Part shown: positions 59,901-64,000 of the stretch, piece after piece | Layout: each line of letters begins with the position of its first letter | How positions within the stretch are numbered: position 1 is the stretch's first letter | Source: Acrocarpospora macrocephala | GTDB taxonomy: Bacteria > Actinomycetota > Actinomycetes > Streptosporangiales > Streptosporangiaceae | Assembly (NCBI RefSeq): GCF_009687865.1 | Contig: NZ_BLAE01000038.1 | Location: 42,231-106,230 of the forward strand | DNA length: 64,000 bases | Reading direction: 5' to 3' | The notes under the pieces: model-generated | The model's input: the letters and a program-made list of their open reading frames with translations, nothing else | Told to the model about the DNA's origin: nothing | The model's database searches: none | Made by a program: the position numbers and the translations under genes

Positions 59901-60124
59901 GCAATGCGATCTTGGGATCAGCGGATGTGTTCGGCACTCGCTTTGCTGCGTACTCAACGGTGATGCCAGCAGCTCACCGCATGAAGGAGGAATTGCGCTG
60001 GCGCGATCCCGCCTCCCAGGGGTGGTGAGATCGATATGTGAACTCCGTGGGGTGATGGGAAGCTGCTCGGACAGTTATCCACAGGTTGGATCCAGGTGGG
60101 TTGGCGGTCTCGTAGGGTAGGCGG
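59735..60124. other. intergenic region between rhaD and recQ
   Basis: About 390 bases with no supported gene. It holds the duplicated rhaD end (near 59869), a perfect DnaA-box-like 9-mer (60075-60083) and presumably the recQ promoter near 60080-60120. Confidence 0.6.
60075..60083 (+). promoter_or_regulatory. single DnaA-box-like 9-mer
   Basis: TTATCCACA, the exact consensus DnaA box of many bacteria (actinomycetes usually prefer TTGTCCACA), lies 42 bases before the recQ start. A lone box could titrate DnaA or mark control of a repair gene. It may be chance. Confidence 0.4.
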
Positions 60125-62041
60125 GTGATTTCCCCCGAGGGCGTGGCCGTGGAAGACGTCGAGGCGTCGGATCCCACGGCGAGTGCCGCCACCCACGTGC
60201 TGCGGAAGATCTTCGGCTACGACTCCTTCCGGGAGGGACAACAGGAGATCATCGAGCATGTCGTAACCGGTGGGGACGCGCTCGTGCTGATGCCGACCGG
60301 TGGTGGAAAATCGCTCTGCTACCAGATTCCGGCGCTGGTCAGAGACGGCGTTGGAGTGGTGATCTCGCCCCTCATCGCGCTGATGCAGGATCAGGTCGAC
60401 GCCCTGACGGCGCTTGGTGTGCGAGCGGGCTTCCTCAACTCCACGCAGGGGATCGACGAACGTCAGGCGGTCGAGGCGTGCTTCGTCGCGGGCGAGATCG
60501 ACTTGCTGTATCTCGCGCCCGAGCGCCTGCGGGTGGACGCGACCCTGCGACTGCTGGAGCGGGGGAAGATCTCACTCTTCGCCATCGACGAGGCGCACTG
60601 TGTCGCCCAGTGGGGGCACGATTTCCGGCCGGATTATCTGGCTCTGTCCACGCTCCACGAGCGCTGGCCCAGCGTGCCCAGGGTCGCGCTGACCGCGACC
60701 GCCACCCCGGCCACACACGCGGAGATCGCCGCCCGCCTGAACCTGGAGAACGCCCGCCACTTCGTCGCGAGCTTCGACCGCCCCAACATCGAATACCGCA
60801 TCTCCCCGAAGAACGAGCCTCGACGCCAGCTCCTCGACCTCCTGCGCAACGAGCACCCGGGCGACGCGGGCATCGTCTACTGCCTGTCCAGGGCCTCCGT
60901 CGACAAGATCGCCGAATTCCTGACCCAGAACAACATCCCCGCGTTGCCGTACCACGCGGGCCTGGACGCCCGGACCCGCGCCGCCAACCAAGCCCGCTTC
61001 CTGCGCGAAGACGGCCTCGTCATGGTGGCCACAATCGCCTTCGGCATGGGCATCGACAAGCCAGACGTCCGCTTCGTCGCCCACCTCGACCTGCCCAAAT
61101 CCGTCGAAGGCTACTACCAGGAAACCGGCCGCGCCGGCCGCGACGGCCAGCCGTCCACCGCCTGGCTCGCCTACGGCCTCCAAGACGTCGTCCAGCAACG
61201 CCGCATGATCGAAACCTCCGAAGGCGACGACACCCACCGCCGCCGCCTAGGCACCCACCTCGACGCCATGCTCGCCCTCTGCGAAACGATCGACTGCCGC
61301 CGAGTCCGCCTCCTCGACTATTTCGGCCAGAAAAGCTCCCCCTGCGGAAACTGCGACACCTGCAAAACCCCGCCGGAATCCTGGGACGGCACCATCCCCG
61401 CCCAGAAACTCCTCTCCACTGTCCTCCGACTCCACCGCGAACGCCGCCAGAAATTCGGCGCCGGCCAAATAGTCGACATTCTCCTAGGCCGCAAAACCGA
61501 CAAGGTCCTCCAGCACGACCACGCCTCCCTCACCGTCTTCGGCATCGGCACCGAACTCCGCGAATCCGAATGGCGCGGCGTGATCCGCCAACTCCTGGCC
61601 CAAGGCCTCCTCACCGTAGAAGGCGACTACGGCACCCTGATCCTCACCGACGCCAGCGCCGACGTCCTCCGCGGCAACCACCAGGTCCTCCTCCGCCGCG
61701 AACCCGAACGCAAACCCTCCCGCTCCTCCTCAAAGTCCGACCCAAAGACCCCCACCACCCGCCTCCAAGCCTCCGACCTCTCCGAAACCGCCCAAGCAAT
61801 CTTCGAAAACCTCCGCACCTGGCGCGGCGCCACCGCAAAAGAACAAGGCCTCCCCGCCTACATCATCTTCCACGACGCCACCCTCCGCGAAATAGCCACC
61901 CGCACCCCCACCACCCTCACCGAACTAGGCCAAATAAGCGGCATCGGCGAAAACAAACTAGCCAAGTACGGCCAACAAGTCCTCGACGTCCTCCACCCCC
62001 CACAATCCGACCAAACCACCGAACTCGCAGAGTCGGACTAG
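60125..62041 (+). CDS. recQ: ATP-dependent DNA helicase RecQ
   Basis: 638 residues from GTG 60125. Superfamily 2 helicase motifs are in order: 'FREGQQEII' (motif 0), '[16 protein letters not shown]' (I) near 56, '[14 protein letters not shown]' (Ia), '[20 protein letters not shown]' (II, DEAH), 'ALTATAT' (III), '[12 protein letters not shown]' (IV), '[20 protein letters not shown]' (V) and '[15 protein letters not shown]' (VI). The RecQ-Ct Zn region has the four-Cys set 'CETIDCRR...CGNCDTC', followed by a winged helix and a C-terminal HRDC domain ('[20 protein letters not shown]'). It unwinds branched DNA during recombination and repair. The last third is extremely C/A-rich in codon choice. 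Confidence 0.96.
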   Translation: MISPEGVAVEDVEASDPTASAATHVLRKIFGYDSFREGQQEIIEHVVTGGDALVLMPTGGGKSLCYQIPALVRDGVGVVISPLIALMQDQVDALTALGVRAGFLNSTQGIDERQAVEACFVAGEIDLLYLAPERLRVDATLRLLERGKISLFAIDEAHCVAQWGHDFRPDYLALSTLHERWPSVPRVALTATATPATHAEIAARLNLENARHFVASFDRPNIEYRISPKNEPRRQLLDLLRNEHPGDAGIVYCLSRASVDKIAEFLTQNNIPALPYHAGLDARTRAANQARFLREDGLVMVATIAFGMGIDKPDVRFVAHLDLPKSVEGYYQETGRAGRDGQPSTAWLAYGLQDVVQQRRMIETSEGDDTHRRRLGTHLDAMLALCETIDCRRVRLLDYFGQKSSPCGNCDTCKTPPESWDGTIPAQKLLSTVLRLHRERRQKFGAGQIVDILLGRKTDKVLQHDHASLTVFGIGTELRESEWRGVIRQLLAQGLLTVEGDYGTLILTDASADVLRGNHQVLLRREPERKPSRSSSKSDPKTPTTRLQASDLSETAQAIFENLRTWRGATAKEQGLPAYIIFHDATLREIATRTPTTLTELGQISGIGENKLAKYGQQVLDVLHPPQSDQTTELAESD

Positions 62042-62075
62042 AAACACCACTCGTTGCATGGCGTCGAGGATAGAT

Positions 62076-62151
62076 TCCCCCGCGGCTACGCAGCCCGAAG
62101 AGCACAGGTTTCCTAAACCTGGTGTTGTGGGTTCGATTTCTACCGGGGGTA
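62076..62151 (+). tRNA. tRNA-Arg(CCU)-like sequence, possibly degenerate
   Basis: The 3' half is a convincing tRNA: anticodon stem CAGGT/ACCTG (62105-62109 and 62117-62121) around loop TTCCTAA with anticodon CCT at 62112-62114. The T arm is GTGGG/TCTAC around TTCGATT, and CGGGGGT pairs with CCCCCG at the 5' side. The 5' half is poor: the D loop lacks the usual GG, base 8 is C, and pair 1:72 is mismatched. It could be a divergent tRNA, a decayed one, or the attachment-site remnant of an integrated element. It resembles actinomycete tRNA-Arg(CCU) most closely. Confidence 0.55.
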
Positions 62152-62672
62152 TCCACCGAAAATGCCCGTGACCTGCACGAACGATGGTCACAGGCGCTTC
62201 TTCGCGTCCGGCGATCAACGGCTGTCAGCCGCTGCTTGCGGTTGATCCATCCCAATGCTTGCCCAACGATCACTCGTCTGACAGGGCCTCCGAGATACGC
62301 CGCCGCACTGCCGCGTCCTGTCCGACGATGCACTTGGCGCAGATCTGGCGTACGCACCAACACCAACGTCGCTTCTCCGCCGGGCCCGGGACCACACGAC
62401 CAAGCCGAAGCGGCACCAGCACGTTAAGGCACCAGACGCCGCTTCGCACAGCTAGCGGACCTGTGCCCAGGCCGTACAAGATCGGCGGCCACAAGCACCT
62501 TACTAAAACGAGATACCACGGCATCGATGCGAGACCGGGCCGTGATTAAGCCCTGACCCATGCCACGGATTCGCGTGCCACCATGAAATAGCGTGAAGAG
62601 CGCGTCGTTCTAAGAAACGAACGATACGGGGAATTCTAGCGTCTACCACTCGCGAGAAGGAAGGACGTTTCG
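62152..62672. other. region with no supported gene downstream of the tRNA-like sequence
   Basis: About 520 bases. Short open frames on both strands have no recognisable domain or ribosome site, and composition is less biased than in the metabolic genes. It may hold decayed mobile DNA, but no integrase, repeat boundary or transposase piece can be shown. Confidence 0.5.
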
Positions 62673-62873
62673 ATGGTTAGCCTATTCCAGAGGAAATCAC
62701 GGAATAACCCCGATGGCCTTACTGAGCCGACTCGATTGCCGCAGCGATGGGTCCTAATCTTCACTGTGGCTGTAGCCGCAGGCGTAGCGATCGGGCTTTC
62801 CACAGCAAATCTGGCGACGGGAGTGGGCGTCGGCACGGGCATCATGGCCCTTCTGCATTCGGTCATGGACTGA
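62673..62873 (+). CDS. small hypothetical membrane protein
   Basis: 66 residues from ATG 62673, with GGAAGGA seven bases upstream. The N-terminal 25 residues are polar and basic. Then two hydrophobic stretches (about 26-44 and 47-62) are separated by a short turn, suggesting a two-helix hairpin protein. No family is recognised. Start, ribosome site and hydrophobic pattern support it as a real gene; its role is unknown. Confidence 0.6.
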   Translation: MVSLFQRKSRNNPDGLTEPTRLPQRWVLIFTVAVAAGVAIGLSTANLATGVGVGTGIMALLHSVMD

Positions 62874-63014
62874 CGCGCGTCCACGTAACAGCCAGACGCT
62901 TCGACTCCGGGGGTGATTGCCAAGGGTCGCGTGTCGAAGGTGGCTGCTTCGGTGCTGTGGGAAATGAGATCTTGAAATCGTGACCACGCGCTTCGTACCC
63001 ATTGGGAATCGGCT

Positions 63015-63306
63015 GTGGTGGTCACGATGATGGCGGTTTTGGCAAGACGCGTGCATGTCTGGGCGGGGGCCGCGGTGACGGCCGCAGCGGTGACCGGTAT
63101 GGGTATCTACCTCGCGACGGTGGGGCCTGGACAACGCCGACAAGCTGGCCAGCGTGATCGGGGCACTGGTCGGCCAGCCCGCCGGAACGCCCATTGCGGA
63201 GCGCATCCGAACGGGCTACGACGCCAGCGGTCGACCCGTCCGGGTTATGGTCTCCGTGCTTCCGGGCGACCGACACGTCATGGTGTACGAACTGGACGCC
63301 ACGTGA
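63015..63306 (+). pseudogene. small membrane-anchored protein gene with a +1 frameshift in a G run
   Basis: The first frame gives 'ARRVHVWAGAAVTAAAVTGMGIYLATVG', a clear transmembrane anchor. At the GGGG run (63122-63125) the sensible frame changes and continues 'LDNADKLASVIGALVGQPAG' to 'RVMVSVLPGDRHVMVYELDAT' and a stop at 63306. Removing one G joins both into a protein of about 96 residues ending by a GTGA overlap with the next gene. Either the gene is recently broken or the base run is miscounted. Confidence 0.6.
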
Positions 63307-63967
63307 GCGCGCCCGAGTTCTACGTCGACGACCTGTTCGCCGACGACCCCTTGACACGCCTCCGCACCTATCCCGGCCGAATCCCCCCGACGTCTGGCCT
63401 GTTCGCCGACGGCCAGTTCACCCGCCTCGACGTGGTCGATGGAGAGCCGGCCGAAGCGTGGGTGCTCGACACCGACCTCGGCCGCCTGGACGACCACCTC
63501 GACCAGCTCGGCGCTGCGCCGATGTCCGAGCGGTACCGCGTGATCGCGGTCAGCTTCAACGCCGCCCCTAGCCAACTCCACCGCAAGTTCGTCAACCACG
63601 CCGTTCGGCCAGTCACCCCCTTGACCCTGGCCGACGTCACAGGCATCGGCCCCGGCGTGCCAACTCACATCAATCGGAACGGCTATGTCCCCGCCGTCCC
63701 TATCGCCGTACCCGGTGAGACCTCACGCTTGTTCGTGCTGTGGCTCGACGAGCCACAGCACGAAATTCTCGACGCCACCGAACGCAACTACGACCGGCGG
63801 CTTCTCCCCTCGACGACTTCCCCGTGGTGCTGACCTCGGGTGTGCCGCTCCCGGCCTGTTTCGTGTACGTCGGCAAGCACGGCTACCTCAGCGACGAGAA
63901 CGGCCAGGTCCCTGCCTACACCGGCAGGGGCTGTTTGCTGTTCCAACGCGGAGGGCGGGCGCCCTAG
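63303..63967 (+). pseudogene. hypothetical protein gene with a frameshift in a C run
   Basis: Starts at GTG 63303, coupled to the previous gene. The first frame reads MSAPEFYVDDLFADDPLTRL onward with good codon bias to 'ATERNYDRRLLP', then runs into a stop at 63833. The protein-like sequence continues in another frame as 'LDDFPVVLTSGVPLPACFVYVGKHGYL' to a stop at 63967. Adding one base to the CCCC run at 63806-63809 restores a single ORF of about 221 residues. Family not recognised; probably a soluble protein. Confidence 0.55.
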
Positions 63968-64000
63968 CTCGGCAAGCGCGGCGGCACGCTCCTGCGCCGC

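Noticed and set aside
62122..62549. Overlapping short ORFs after the tRNA-like sequence
   Set aside because: Mutually overlapping frames on both strands, no start signals and no recognisable domain.

Overview
The window is about 64 kb of very high-GC DNA with dense, translationally coupled genes, GTG and TTG starts and long antisense shadow ORFs. That is typical of an actinomycete chromosome; the genus cannot be fixed from sequence alone. MbtH, IdeR/DmdR-type iron boxes, a geosmin-type terpene synthase and an IolD/Cgl0159-style inositol cluster all fit a soil-dwelling sporulating actinomycete.

Layout. (1) 1-1.4 kb: edge of a VOC-family gene, an NTF2-like gene and a small secreted lectin-like protein. 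(2) 1.5-32.8 kb: an iron/siderophore locus. An importer operon (two FecCD permeases, one ATPase; minus strand) diverges from a giant six-module NRPS plus MbtH (plus strand), with two iron boxes in the gap. A second minus-strand operon (two half-size ABC exporters and a ferric-siderophore binding lipoprotein) starts at a third iron box. One adenylation domain carries the exact N5-hydroxyornithine code, two read as serine, and two modules carry embedded methyltransferases, so an N-methylated hydroxamate peptide siderophore is the best guess. The ornithine hydroxylase is not in the window and there is no thioesterase. (3) 33-36.6 kb: two secreted ricin-lectin enzymes or wall proteins (a GH18 chitinase-like enzyme and a large beta-helix-like protein). 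(4) 36.7-41 kb: a DinB/TIGR03086-type protein, germacradienol/geosmin synthase and a HAD hydrolase. (5) 41.2-47.8 kb: myo-inositol catabolism (iolG-E-C-aldolase-B-D). (6) 47.9-59.7 kb: L-rhamnose uptake and catabolism (kinase, LacI regulator, ABC importer, mutarotase, isomerase, aldolase/dehydrogenase). (7) 60-64 kb: RecQ helicase, a tRNA-Arg(CCU)-like sequence and a poorly conserved tail with a small membrane protein and two frameshifted genes.

The most unusual signal is not one gene. The window is full of short local duplications. Some are in-frame minisatellites inside proteins: NRPS linkers, rhamnulokinase, and the N-termini of two permeases. Others are degenerate extra copies of gene ends beside the genuine gene (geoA, iolC, iolD/rhaB, rhaI, rhaD). 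In two places (iolE-iolC and rhaT-rhaP) the duplicated DNA forms a repeat-containing ORF that starts by a 4-base ATGA overlap with the gene before and ends by a GTGA overlap with the gene after, so translational coupling is kept across the insertion. These features are described as seen; their cause is inference.
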